NCBI RefSeq assembly: GCF_016820655.1
Contig: NZ_WSFT01000048.1
Span: 1-54,434 of the forward strand
Source: Anaeromonas frigoriresistens
Lineage (GTDB): Bacteria > Bacillota > Clostridia > Tissierellales > SIT17
DNA: 54,434 nt
Direction: 5' to 3'
In this document: positions 1 to 7,881 of the stretch, piece by piece
Layout: every line of letters begins with the position of its first letter
Position numbering within the stretch: position 1 is the first letter of the stretch
Notes under the pieces: model-generated
What the model was told of the DNA's origin: nothing
The model's database searches: none
What the model saw: the letters and a program-made list of their open reading frames with translations, nothing else
Position numbers and translations under genes: made by a program

Positions 1-61
1 ACGGTACGTACGGTGGTGTGAGAGGACGGTAATTAAAATAATTAATTACCTCCTACTCGAT
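1..61 (+). mobile_element. 3' end of a group II intron (domain V remnant and domain VI)
   Basis: The first bases end a domain-V-like strand (CGTACGGT), followed by GGTGTGAGAGG, a stem GGTAATTA/TTAATTACC and CCTCCTACTCGAT. This is the layout of the 3' end of bacterial group II introns: domain VI with its bulged branch-point A, and the intron closing in AT. The reverse transcriptase ORF would lie upstream, outside the window. The assignment rests on remembered family sequence. The rest of the intron cannot be seen, so whether it is complete is unknown. Confidence 0.65.
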
Positions 62-81
62 TTTATATAATATTGATACAA

Positions 82-283
82 AAGATAAGATTCTTCACTC
101 CGTTCAGAATGACACCATAAAGCCTAACAATAGTGTCATCCTGAGTGAAACGAAGGATCTTATTTTTTGTCTTTATTATTTCATTATATCTGTCACTCTG
201 AGCTTGTCGAAGAGTCTTATTATTTACTATCTTTAGAATTCATCTTATAGTTTTATCCTCCTCACTGAAACGAAGAATCTTGT
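82..283. repeat. cluster of four degenerate intergenic repeat units
   Basis: Four related units of about 30 bases sit between the intron end and the two-component system. Unit 1 (82-114) is inverted relative to unit 2 (134-165); the pair shares GTGTCAT.CTGA and GGATCTT-like ends and can form a hairpin. Unit 3 (191-219) reads GTCACTCTGAGCTTGTCGAA and unit 4 (254-283) CTCACTGAAACGAAGAATCTT-like. I see no coding potential. Similar GTCATCCTGAGTGAAACGAAGGAT-type repeats occur in many genomes, so this is probably a dispersed non-autonomous element array. Confidence 0.7.
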
Positions 284-293
284 TTTTTTATTA

Positions 294-386
294 TCTTAAG
301 AAAATCTTAAGATTTACATCAAGTGTTTCTTAAGATTCAATTGCTATTATTATATTACAGTAAATTATAAAGGTGTGTGATATAAT
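294..386 (+). promoter_or_regulatory. phased TCTTAAG boxes and -10 element before the two-component operon
   Basis: TCTTAAG occurs at 294-300, 305-311 and 328-334, so starts are 11 and 23 bases apart, about one and two helical turns. A TATAAT at 381-386 has no good -35 element, as is common for activator-dependent promoters. The operon's own OmpR-type regulator is the natural candidate to bind here, giving autoregulation. The spacing is seen; the binding is inferred. Confidence 0.55.
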
Positions 387-417
387 ATGTACAAATTTAT
401 ACGGTGGAGGTATTATG

Positions 418-1104
418 ATGAATATCTTAATATGTGATGATGAAAAGGAAATAGTCGATGCTATACAGATATACTTACAGAATGAAGGTCATAAAGTATT
501 TAAGGGATATAATGGAGTAGAGGCATTAGAAATAATAGAAGAGAACGAAATTCATCTTATTATAATGGATATAATGATGCCTCAAATGGATGGGTTAAGA
601 GCAACAATGAAATTAAGGGAGAACAAAAACATCCCAGTAATAATGTTATCGGCGAAATCAGAAGATACTGATAAAATAATGGGGCTAAATATGGGAGCTG
701 ATGATTACATAACTAAACCTTTCAATCCATTAGAGTTGATAGCTAGGGTTAGATCTCAGCTTAGAAGATATACCAGCTTAGGTAGTATGGAGAAAAAATC
801 AAATGTATATATGACCGGTGGACTTATAGTAGATGATGAGAGTAAGAAAGTAACAGTGGATGGAGAAGAGGTTAAGCTCACTCCAGTACAGTATAAAATA
901 CTCAGGTTATTAACTGCCAATTCAGGAAAAGTATATTCTATAGATGAAATATATGAAAAAGTATGGAAAGAAACCTCCTTTAATCCAGAAAACACTGTAG
1001 CAGTTCATATAAGAAAAATAAGGGAGCAAATAGAAATAAATCCAAAGGAGCCAAAATATTTAAAGGTGGTGTGGGGTATTGGATACAAAATTGAAAAGCT
1101 TTAG
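418..1104 (+). CDS. OmpR/PhoB-family response regulator
   Basis: DNA-binding response regulator of a two-component system, cytoplasmic. The N-terminal receiver domain (about residues 1-115) shows the acidic pair D7-D8, the phosphoacceptor D51 in IIMDIMMPQMDG and the TKPF lysine near residue 100. The C-terminal winged helix (about 130-228) ends with the VHIRKIREQIE recognition-helix region and VWGIGYKIEKL, typical of the OmpR class. GGAGG at 406-410 favours ATG 418 (7-base gap); ATG 415 is possible and the upstream in-frame extension is not needed. The 3' end overlaps the sensor kinase gene by 26 bases, so the two are translationally coupled. The signal sensed is unknown. Confidence 0.92.
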   Translation: MNILICDDEKEIVDAIQIYLQNEGHKVFKGYNGVEALEIIEENEIHLIIMDIMMPQMDGLRATMKLRENKNIPVIMLSAKSEDTDKIMGLNMGADDYITKPFNPLELIARVRSQLRRYTSLGSMEKKSNVYMTGGLIVDDESKKVTVDGEEVKLTPVQYKILRLLTANSGKVYSIDEIYEKVWKETSFNPENTVAVHIRKIREQIEINPKEPKYLKVVWGIGYKIEKL

Positions 1105-3151
1105 TCATTCACCAATAATAAAGGTGATAGCTTTTGTATTGGCAATAGTATGTTTTATCATGGGAATATTTAATTTTATAGAGTTTATTAATAGGACAGA
1201 TGGAAATTTAGGGATTCTAGCAGAAGATAACTACTATGAGAGTAGAGATTATTTTCTTACCTTAGATACAGTTGCAAATAGCTTAACTACATTATTAAGT
1301 GAATATAAAAGTGAAGAAGAGATTAGAGCAGGTAATACAATTAATGAGGATTATTTTAAAGAAAGAAAATATAATCTTTTTTATGAATGGCAGAGTAACT
1401 CTACTAATTACAATCCTAACAAATCAGAAGAAGAAAATTTCAAAGTATTTGAAAAAGAATATAAAGATAGGATAGAAGCTCAGAAAGAATCACAGATATT
1501 AGATGATTTACAGAATTATAATATGTATTTGAATAATTTAGATAAGTATAATAACATATTATACTATGCTAAAAGTGAAGAAAGTGTATTTAAGAATACA
1601 TCTAATACTAACAAAGAATATTTTCAATCATATCCTTCTTATTTAATATTTGACAATCAAGGCATAGAAGTTCATCCAGAAGATGTAACGGAAAATAGGG
1701 ATTTTGATTGGATACCTAGAAGTATGCCATACTCAAATTCTAATGAAAACAAACTATATATTGCATTTACCAAAGAGTATTTAAATCCAATAATAGAAGA
1801 CTGGAAAGAAGATAAAGACTTAGCTACACAAATTGTATATGATATGCTACTATTACTAACTGCATTTCTTCTATCTTTTATCTATCTAATATATAGCATA
1901 GGAAGAAAATCTACAGATGATGATATTCATTTAAACTTTATTGATAAAATATTTAATGATATTAAAATAGTTTTAGCGGGGACATTAATATTTATATGGA
2001 TTATGATTATTGGCAATACTATCAATGATATGATTTATGAAATAATAATTCCAATTACAATATTAATATCTACTGTAGGATTTTTACTTGTACTTTCTTT
2101 AATAAAGCATATTAAAAATAGAACCTTCTTTAAATATTCTATAACTTATATGGTATTCTCTAAACTATTCAATTTTTTCAAAGACACCTACAATAGCGGA
2201 AGTGTAGGAGTAAAGATAGTTCTAATAGTTATAGGATATCCTTTATTAGTAGCACTAACATTCTTCATGTTCCCAGTCACCGTAGGGTTTGCTGCATGGC
2301 TAGCTCTTAAGAAAGTAAAGGAATTCAATGCTATTAAAGATGGAGTAGAAAAGGTTAAAGATGGTGACCTTAGTCATGAAATAGATGTTAATAGTAAAGG
2401 GGAGTTTGGTAAGCTGGCTACTAATATAAATAGCATTGCTGATGGACTAAACAATGCAGTAGATAATGAACTTAGAAGTGAACGTTTAAAGACAGAACTT
2501 ATTAGCAATGTATCCCATGATATTAGAACGCCTTTAACATCAATAATAACCTATGTAGACTTATTAAAAAATGAAAATGACCCTCAAAAAAATGAAGAGT
2601 ATATAAAAGTAATAGATCAAAAATCACAAAGATTAAAGGTATTAACCGATGATTTATTTGAAGCATCAAAGGCTACCAGTGGAAATATACCAGTTAATTA
2701 TGAGAAAATAGATGTTTTATCTCTTTTAACTCAAGGACTAGGTGAACTAAATGATAGAATAAAAGAATCAAAACTACAATTTAAGATAACTAAGCCTAAA
2801 GAAAAGGTATATGCAAAGGCTGATGGGAAATTATTATGGCGATCTATAGAGAATTTACTCAATAATGTGCTAAAATATGCACAATCAGAATCAAGAGTAT
2901 ATATAGATATCGGGGAGTTAGAGGGTAATATATATTTAACAATTAAGAATATATCAGCCTATGAATTAAATATTCATCCGAATGAATTAATGGAGAGATT
3001 TAAAAGAGGAGATGAATCTAGACATAGTCCTGGAAGTGGGTTAGGTCTTTCAATAGCTAAGAGTCTTATTGAATTACAAAAGGGAGAATTTAAAATCGAA
3101 ATAGATGGAGATTTATTTAAGGCAATATTGATATTACCAAAGTATGAATAA
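1079..3151 (+). CDS. membrane sensor histidine kinase
   Basis: Sensor kinase partner of the preceding regulator, 690 residues. A TM segment near residues 10-32 and a long extracytoplasmic region (about 35-255) rich in Asn, Glu and Lys are followed by four or five TM segments between about 257 and 410. Then come a HAMP-like linker (about 410-460), a HisKA helix with phosphoacceptor His480 in NVSHDIRTPLTS, an N box (NLLNNVLKYA, about 591-600) and the G box GSGLGLS (about 651-657). The start is TTG at 1079 after GGTGG-rich sequence; the next in-frame Met lies inside the first TM, so TTG is preferred. The large sensing loop plus extra TM segments does not match a sensor I can name. Confidence 0.88.
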   Translation: MDTKLKSFSHSPIIKVIAFVLAIVCFIMGIFNFIEFINRTDGNLGILAEDNYYESRDYFLTLDTVANSLTTLLSEYKSEEEIRAGNTINEDYFKERKYNLFYEWQSNSTNYNPNKSEEENFKVFEKEYKDRIEAQKESQILDDLQNYNMYLNNLDKYNNILYYAKSEESVFKNTSNTNKEYFQSYPSYLIFDNQGIEVHPEDVTENRDFDWIPRSMPYSNSNENKLYIAFTKEYLNPIIEDWKEDKDLATQIVYDMLLLLTAFLLSFIYLIYSIGRKSTDDDIHLNFIDKIFNDIKIVLAGTLIFIWIMIIGNTINDMIYEIIIPITILISTVGFLLVLSLIKHIKNRTFFKYSITYMVFSKLFNFFKDTYNSGSVGVKIVLIVIGYPLLVALTFFMFPVTVGFAAWLALKKVKEFNAIKDGVEKVKDGDLSHEIDVNSKGEFGKLATNINSIADGLNNAVDNELRSERLKTELISNVSHDIRTPLTSIITYVDLLKNENDPQKNEEYIKVIDQKSQRLKVLTDDLFEASKATSGNIPVNYEKIDVLSLLTQGLGELNDRIKESKLQFKITKPKEKVYAKADGKLLWRSIENLLNNVLKYAQSESRVYIDIGELEGNIYLTIKNISAYELNIHPNELMERFKRGDESRHSPGSGLGLSIAKSLIELQKGEFKIEIDGDLFKAILILPKYE

Positions 3152-3187
3152 AATAAAGTATGGGAATTGATTCCCATACTTTATTTT
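3150..3187. terminator. bidirectional terminator between convergent genes
   Basis: An inverted repeat with 18-base arms (3150-3167 and 3170-3187) and almost no loop has a GTATGGGAAT core flanked by A-rich and T-rich sequence on both sides. It lies between the plus-strand kinase and the minus-strand permease and includes the permease stop codon, so it can serve both transcripts. Confidence 0.85.
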
Positions 3188-4827
3188 ATTATTTCTCTCA
3201 TTTTATCTGATAATATATCAGCAAACCATACTAGAAGGATATAACAGACTAGAATTAATGTTATTTCTGTGTAGTGAAAATAGCTCATACTGAGTTTAAA
3301 CTGATGACCTAATCCTCCTGCCCCTACAAAGCCTACTATGATGGTAGTACGAAGAATGACTTCCCACCTATATATAATATAGGTAATGAATTTTTTCATT
3401 ATATCAGGTATTATTCCATAGAATAATTGTTCAGGTGAATTAGCTCCTGAAGTAGATAAATTTTTAATAGGCCTTGCATCAATACCTTCTATGGCTTCAG
3501 CTGATAGCTTACCAAGAATACCAAAGTTGTGAAGGGCTAATGCTATTGCTCCTGGGAGAATTCCTGGTTTAAAAACAAATATGACAATCATTGCCCATAT
3601 TAATTCTGGTACTGCACGAGAAAAAATATATATAAATCTTATAATGCTAAATAAAATCCTATTATACCATTTTGCTGTTCTACCTAAGGAACCATCTGAA
3701 ATATTTCTAGCGACAGGAATAACTGTAATAAGCATCCCTATAGTGGAAAATCCTATGGCTAATATACTCATATTCAAGGTTTGAAGGGTAAGGACTAATG
3801 CATTTTTCCAATGGAATAAATTCAAATATGCTATATCATCTCTTCCAATACCTATTAATTCTGATAGAAATTTCTTTGTATAATAATAGTTTTTTTCTGA
3901 AAAAAATGAAAATATATCTGCACCTTCTATTTTAAATATGAACCACCAAGAAGAAATCAGTAGTGTGAGTATTAATAAAAATGAAAGCTTTTTAAAATTC
4001 AATCCAAATATTGATGATTTATTATTGTCCTTAATTAATATATTTCTAAGAATATTACTCCAAAGGTCTATAAAAATAACAAGTGATACTAAAAAGAAAA
4101 TAAATGTCCAAACTTCATTGTATGCTAAATCAGCTAAAGATAACTGGATTTGATATCCTAGTCCTCCTAATCCAATGAAACTCATAATAGCAGATGACCG
4201 TACAGCACATTCAAATCTATACATAGTATAACTAATCATATCTAGCTTAACCATAGGTAAATAACCATAGAATAAAATTTGGAAATTTGAAGCTCCACTA
4301 GAATCTAACGCCTCTATTGGTTTGTTGGAAACGTCCTTAAGCATATCAGAAAATATTCTACCAAGAGTACCACCATAGGGAATAGCAAGAGCAAATATAG
4401 CTGAGAAGGGTGTTAATCCTAATGCTGCTACAAATAGCCATGCCCATATTAATTCGTGAATAGATCTCATAAAACCTAATATTCTTCTAAATATATGCAT
4501 AAATATTTTTTTTGTAGTCTTATTTTTAAAAAGAATACCTGAGGATAAAACACCAAAAATAAAAGCTATAATAATAGCAAGGGAAATACCTGCAACTGCA
4601 TAGACTAGGGTTCTCCAAGTAGATATGAAGCTTAAATGTAATATTTCACCAGAAAAATCTGGGGAAAATATTGCTCTACTTATTTGTGCTAATGTTGCTT
4701 TACCTCCAGAGTGAATAAGTTTATCTTCCCAATTGATACTAAATAGACTCAATATAAAGATTAATAAAAGCCCTAAGCTTAATAGAGATTTACTGTATAA
4801 GTGAATAAACTTCTTAGAATTATTCAT
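3181..4827 (-). CDS. PhnE-type ABC transporter permease, two permease domains fused
   Basis: Inner-membrane permease of an oxyanion or phosphonate-type importer. At 548 residues it is twice the usual PhnE length and is an internal duplication. The first half carries the cytoplasmic coupling loop EALDSSGASNFQILFYGYLP, and the second half the matching loop with NLSTSGANSPEQLFYGIIP. Each half has about five or six TM segments and ends with a GLGGLG or GAGGLG motif. The start ATG (4825-4827) overlaps the end of the ATPase gene by 8 bases. It is the last gene of a minus-strand operon in the order binding protein, ATPase, permease. A fused permease implies one polypeptide can replace a PhnE dimer. 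Confidence 0.87.
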   Translation of the reverse strand: MNNSKKFIHLYSKSLLSLGLLLIFILSLFSINWEDKLIHSGGKATLAQISRAIFSPDFSGEILHLSFISTWRTLVYAVAGISLAIIIAFIFGVLSSGILFKNKTTKKIFMHIFRRILGFMRSIHELIWAWLFVAALGLTPFSAIFALAIPYGGTLGRIFSDMLKDVSNKPIEALDSSGASNFQILFYGYLPMVKLDMISYTMYRFECAVRSSAIMSFIGLGGLGYQIQLSLADLAYNEVWTFIFFLVSLVIFIDLWSNILRNILIKDNNKSSIFGLNFKKLSFLLILTLLISSWWFIFKIEGADIFSFFSEKNYYYTKKFLSELIGIGRDDIAYLNLFHWKNALVLTLQTLNMSILAIGFSTIGMLITVIPVARNISDGSLGRTAKWYNRILFSIIRFIYIFSRAVPELIWAMIVIFVFKPGILPGAIALALHNFGILGKLSAEAIEGIDARPIKNLSTSGANSPEQLFYGIIPDIMKKFITYIIYRWEVILRTTIIVGFVGAGGLGHQFKLSMSYFHYTEITLILVCYILLVWFADILSDKMREIIK

Positions 4828-5581
4828 TATTATCTAACTCCTGAAGAGAATATAGATCTTCTAATCTACTTTCTGTTATATCTTTAGTAGGTAAATCAAA
4901 AAAAATTTTTCCGTTTCTTAATGCTATTATTCTATTAAAGTGTTTTTTTGCATATTTAACTGAGTGGAGGCTAGTTATAAGGGTTTTATTTTCTTCTTTA
5001 GCCAATGATACTAATAAGGATAGAACATCCTCTGATCGAGTTGGATCAAGGGATGCTACTGGTTCATCCGCTAAAACAATTTCGGGATTTTGTACTAGTA
5101 ATCTGGCTAAAGCAACTCTTTGCTTTTGACCTCCAGATAAATTACTAGTTTTTTCATATAGTTTATCCTCTAGTCCAACTCTTTTTAGAGACTTTATTGC
5201 TAAAGTTTTATCTTGAGGAATTAGTAAAGATAATATTGATTTTGTTGTACTCCATTGGCTAAGCCTTCCAGCTAATACATTATGAATAACTGGTAATTCC
5301 TCAACTAAATCAAATTGTTGCCTTATCATACCAACTTTTTTTGCAAACACTTTATTAGATTTATATTCATTAATACCCTTTCCATCTATTATTACTTCAC
5401 CCTGAGTAGGATCTATGCTTGATGAAAATATATTTAATAGAGTTGTTTTACCGGATCCGCTAGAGCCAATCAAGGCTATCAATTCACCCTTTTGTATATT
5501 AAAAGAAAGGGAAGATAAAGCTTTCTTCCCTTTAAATTCTTTAGATATATTATTTATACTAATTATTTCCTTTTTCAGCAT
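4820..5581 (-). CDS. PhnC-type ABC transporter ATP-binding protein
   Basis: Cytoplasmic ATPase that drives the fused permease, 253 residues. The Walker A motif is GSSGSGKTT (about residues 38-46), the signature LSGGQKQR (about 147-154), Walker B VLADEP (about 169-174) and the switch His in SLHS (about 205). It belongs to the phosphonate/phosphate/selenate importer class by context with PhnD-like and PhnE-like neighbours. It starts 12 bases after the binding-protein stop codon, with GGAG upstream of ATG 5581. Confidence 0.88.
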   Translation of the reverse strand: MLKKEIISINNISKEFKGKKALSSLSFNIQKGELIALIGSSGSGKTTLLNIFSSSIDPTQGEVIIDGKGINEYKSNKVFAKKVGMIRQQFDLVEELPVIHNVLAGRLSQWSTTKSILSLLIPQDKTLAIKSLKRVGLEDKLYEKTSNLSGGQKQRVALARLLVQNPEIVLADEPVASLDPTRSEDVLSLLVSLAKEENKTLITSLHSVKYAKKHFNRIIALRNGKIFFDLPTKDITESRLEDLYSLQELDNNE

Positions 5582-5593
5582 AGAAATACTCCT

Positions 5594-6481
5594 TTACTTT
5601 ATTATACCTAGTTTCTTGGCTACTGACTTTATAGCTTCATAATTTTCATTTTTTGTTTCTATGAATTTATCCGCCTCAAATAATTCCATGATTTCTTTTT
5701 GATCTTCTCCTACAGAAAGTAGAGCTTCTTTAACCTCTTCTTTCGTACCCTTACCGAAATCTTTATCTACATTGTTTATTGTCCAGTTATAATCATAATA
5801 AGCTGGAGTAGTATAGAATACTGATACTTTATCAAGATCTACTTTACCTTCTTCAACTGCACTTTCCCAAACTGCTTCATTTAATGCACCCGTTTGAAAT
5901 GCACCTGACTCAACGAGTTTCCAAGTTTTATCATGGGAACCTGAGAAGTTTACTTGGCCATCAAAGTCACTTTTAGGATCTAATCCTTCTTCTATTAGAA
6001 AATGACGGGGCATTAAGTGTCCAGAAGTAGAGCTTTCACTTCCAAAAGTAAAACTAAGACCTTTAACATCTGTTAATTTTTTTAATTCTAAATCCTTTTG
6101 AGCAATAAATACTGAATGGAATTCTTCATCTCTAGGTCTTTGGGCTATAGCCTCTGCACCATCTACAACATTTCTAGCCTGTACTCCTGTAAGACCACCA
6201 AACCAACCTAAATGAATTTCCCCTCTTTCAAAAGCAGTAACTAATGCTGAATAATCTACAGTAGGAACATATTCTACAGTAAGCCCAGTTTCTTCTCCTA
6301 TGTATTTTGCTAGATCTTCAAAACGTCTATTTAGTTTTGAAGCATTTTGATCAGGAATTCCGCCTATTTTAAATACTTTTTCTTTATTATTGTCATCACT
6401 ATTTGTGCTTTCATCATTAGAACAAGCAGCTAATGAAAATACCATTAATGCTATTATTAACAAAGTAACTATTTTTTTCAT
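5594..6481 (-). CDS. PhnD-family substrate-binding lipoprotein, resembles the putative selenate-binding group
   Basis: Lipid-anchored extracellular binding protein of the importer, 295 residues. A signal sequence ends in a lipobox LAAC (Cys20), followed by a Ser/Asn/Asp-rich linker. Mature-part features are GIPDQNASKLNRRF, LHLGWFGGLTGVQARNVV-like sequence (here IHLGWFGGLTGVQAR) and QRPRDEEFHSVF. Phosphonate PhnD proteins share the fold, but the WFGGLTGVQAR and AQRPRDEEFHSVF stretches match what I remember of the group annotated as putative selenate ABC binding proteins. The ligand could therefore be selenate, phosphite or another tetrahedral oxyanion. AAGGAGG lies just upstream of ATG 6481. 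Confidence 0.85.
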   Translation of the reverse strand: MKKIVTLLIIALMVFSLAACSNDESTNSDDNNKEKVFKIGGIPDQNASKLNRRFEDLAKYIGEETGLTVEYVPTVDYSALVTAFERGEIHLGWFGGLTGVQARNVVDGAEAIAQRPRDEEFHSVFIAQKDLELKKLTDVKGLSFTFGSESSTSGHLMPRHFLIEEGLDPKSDFDGQVNFSGSHDKTWKLVESGAFQTGALNEAVWESAVEEGKVDLDKVSVFYTTPAYYDYNWTINNVDKDFGKGTKEEVKEALLSVGEDQKEIMELFEADKFIETKNENYEAIKSVAKKLGIIK

Positions 6482-6524
6482 AAAAATCCTCCTTAGGATA
6501 TAAAATATTTTTGTCCTTTATAAT

Positions 6525-6553
6525 TGTATAGTAAACCGATAGAAATTGTCGAA
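6525..6553 (-). promoter_or_regulatory. promoter of the oxyanion importer operon
   Basis: On the minus strand a -35-like TTCGAC (6548-6553) and a -10 TATACA (6525-6530) are separated by exactly 17 bases, and transcription would begin about 25 bases before the ribosome binding site. It is a sigma-A-type match of moderate quality. Confidence 0.55.
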
Positions 6554-6592
6554 TTTGTATTATCTATATCTATTAAAAGAAATATAGATAAT
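6543..6592. promoter_or_regulatory. two dyads in the divergent importer/dus intergenic region
   Basis: AAATT-4-AATTT (6543-6556) overlaps the -35 of the importer promoter. Next to it ATTATCTATAT (6559-6569) and ATATAGATAAT (6582-6592) form a perfect 11-base inverted repeat around a 12-base centre. Their position between divergent genes suggests operators rather than terminators. No regulator gene is adjacent, so the binding protein is unknown. Confidence 0.4.
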
Positions 6593-6689
6593 TTCTATAC
6601 TATAAATAGCCTAATTAGGATATCTGATAAAAAACCTATATTGTTGGGTAAAATAATTAGGAAATAATAGAAATTTAGGAGGAATTACA

Positions 6690-7736
6690 ATGTCCCAATA
6701 TATATCAAATATAAAATCACCTAAAGTGAGTATTGCTCCTATGGTTGATAGAACAGATAGACATTTTAGGTATTTTACTAGACTATTAACAAAGAAATCT
6801 TTATTATATACGGAGATGATAACAGCTCAGGCTATAATTCATGGAGATAGAAATATGTTATTAGATTTTGATGTTTTTGAAAGACCTTTAGCATTACAAA
6901 TTGCAGGATGTGATGCAAAGAATATTGGTAAAGCAGTAAAGATAGCAGAAGGGTGGGACTATGATGAGATTAATTTAAATGTAGGATGTCCTTCAGATAG
7001 AGTATCAGGAAATGAGATGGGGGCTTCTTTAATGGCATATCCAGAATTGGTTAGGGATATGGTAAAAGTGATGAAAGAAAATACAGACAAACCTATTACT
7101 GTGAAACATAGGATAGGTATAGATGGCAATGGAGTTTTACCTGATAATTTTGGTAGAAAACTATTAGATAAATACGAAGATTTAACAAAATTTGTAGATA
7201 TAGTTGAAGAGGCTAAGGTAGATAGATTTACAGTACATGCTAGAATTGCAATATTAGCTGGTCTTAGTCCAAAAGAAAATAGAGAAATACCTCCTATTAG
7301 ATACGCAGATGTATATAAGCTTAAAAATGACTTTCCTCATTTAAATATTGAAATAAATGGAGGGATTAAAACTACTAAGGAGATAAAAGAACACCTTAAT
7401 TATGTAGATGGAGTAATGATAGGTAGAGCAGCATATGATACTCCTTTCATACTGTCTGAAGTAGATAAGTTCTTTGATGATGGAGAAATTAATAACATAT
7501 CTAGAAGGGAAGTTATTGAAGGACTAATTCAATATCTATCAAATTTAGATGATAATACAAGGGAATATAATGTATTAAAACATGCTATGGGCCTATTTTA
7601 TGGTGTGAGAGGTAGCAAAAATTGGAGGCAATTAATAACACCACCTTGGGATAAGGAAAAAAATGCGGTAGATGTGTTAAGAGAAGCTCTAGAGATATTA
7701 CCTCAAGATGTATTAAATATGAGGGTTCAAGAATAA
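6690..7736 (+). CDS. dusA: tRNA-dihydrouridine synthase, DusA-like
   Basis: Flavoenzyme that reduces uridine to dihydrouridine in the tRNA D-loop, cytoplasmic, 348 residues. The TIM-barrel N-terminus SIAPMVDRTDRHFRYFTR, the stretch YTEMITAQAIIHGD and the catalytic NVGCPSDRVS with Cys100 are those of the DusA group, followed by VKHRIGID and the GGI...G.MIGRAAY phosphate-binding region of FMN. DusB-type enzymes, the usual form in Firmicutes, differ in these motifs. AGGAGG at 6677-6682 supports ATG 6690. It appears monocistronic and ends before a strong palindrome. Confidence 0.87.
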   Translation: MSQYISNIKSPKVSIAPMVDRTDRHFRYFTRLLTKKSLLYTEMITAQAIIHGDRNMLLDFDVFERPLALQIAGCDAKNIGKAVKIAEGWDYDEINLNVGCPSDRVSGNEMGASLMAYPELVRDMVKVMKENTDKPITVKHRIGIDGNGVLPDNFGRKLLDKYEDLTKFVDIVEEAKVDRFTVHARIAILAGLSPKENREIPPIRYADVYKLKNDFPHLNIEINGGIKTTKEIKEHLNYVDGVMIGRAAYDTPFILSEVDKFFDDGEINNISRREVIEGLIQYLSNLDDNTREYNVLKHAMGLFYGVRGSKNWRQLITPPWDKEKNAVDVLREALEILPQDVLNMRVQE

Positions 7737-7755
7737 AAAATATAAATCTAATCAA

Positions 7756-7813
7756 ATATACTATATATAAATACCCAAGCTAATATTAGCTTGGGTATTT
7801 ATATATAGTATAT
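7756..7813. terminator. 58-base perfect palindrome, probable terminator
   Basis: Bases 7756-7784 and 7785-7813 are exact reverse complements with no loop, with a core AATACCCAAGCTAAT/ATTAGCTTGGGTATT. As RNA it would form a long hairpin just after dusA. There is no clean terminal T-run, only TTTATATATAG within the arm, so it may act as a terminator, an RNA-stabilising element or both. Confidence 0.7.
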
Positions 7814-7881
7814 GAAAAGAAGATTTTGGTAATAATTCCTTGTATATGTCTAAACAATTATAATAATTGATGGAGGCTATC

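Noticed and set aside
3581..4153. Plus-strand ORFs opposite the permease gene
   Set aside because: They are shadows of the double-permease gene without ribosome binding sites.
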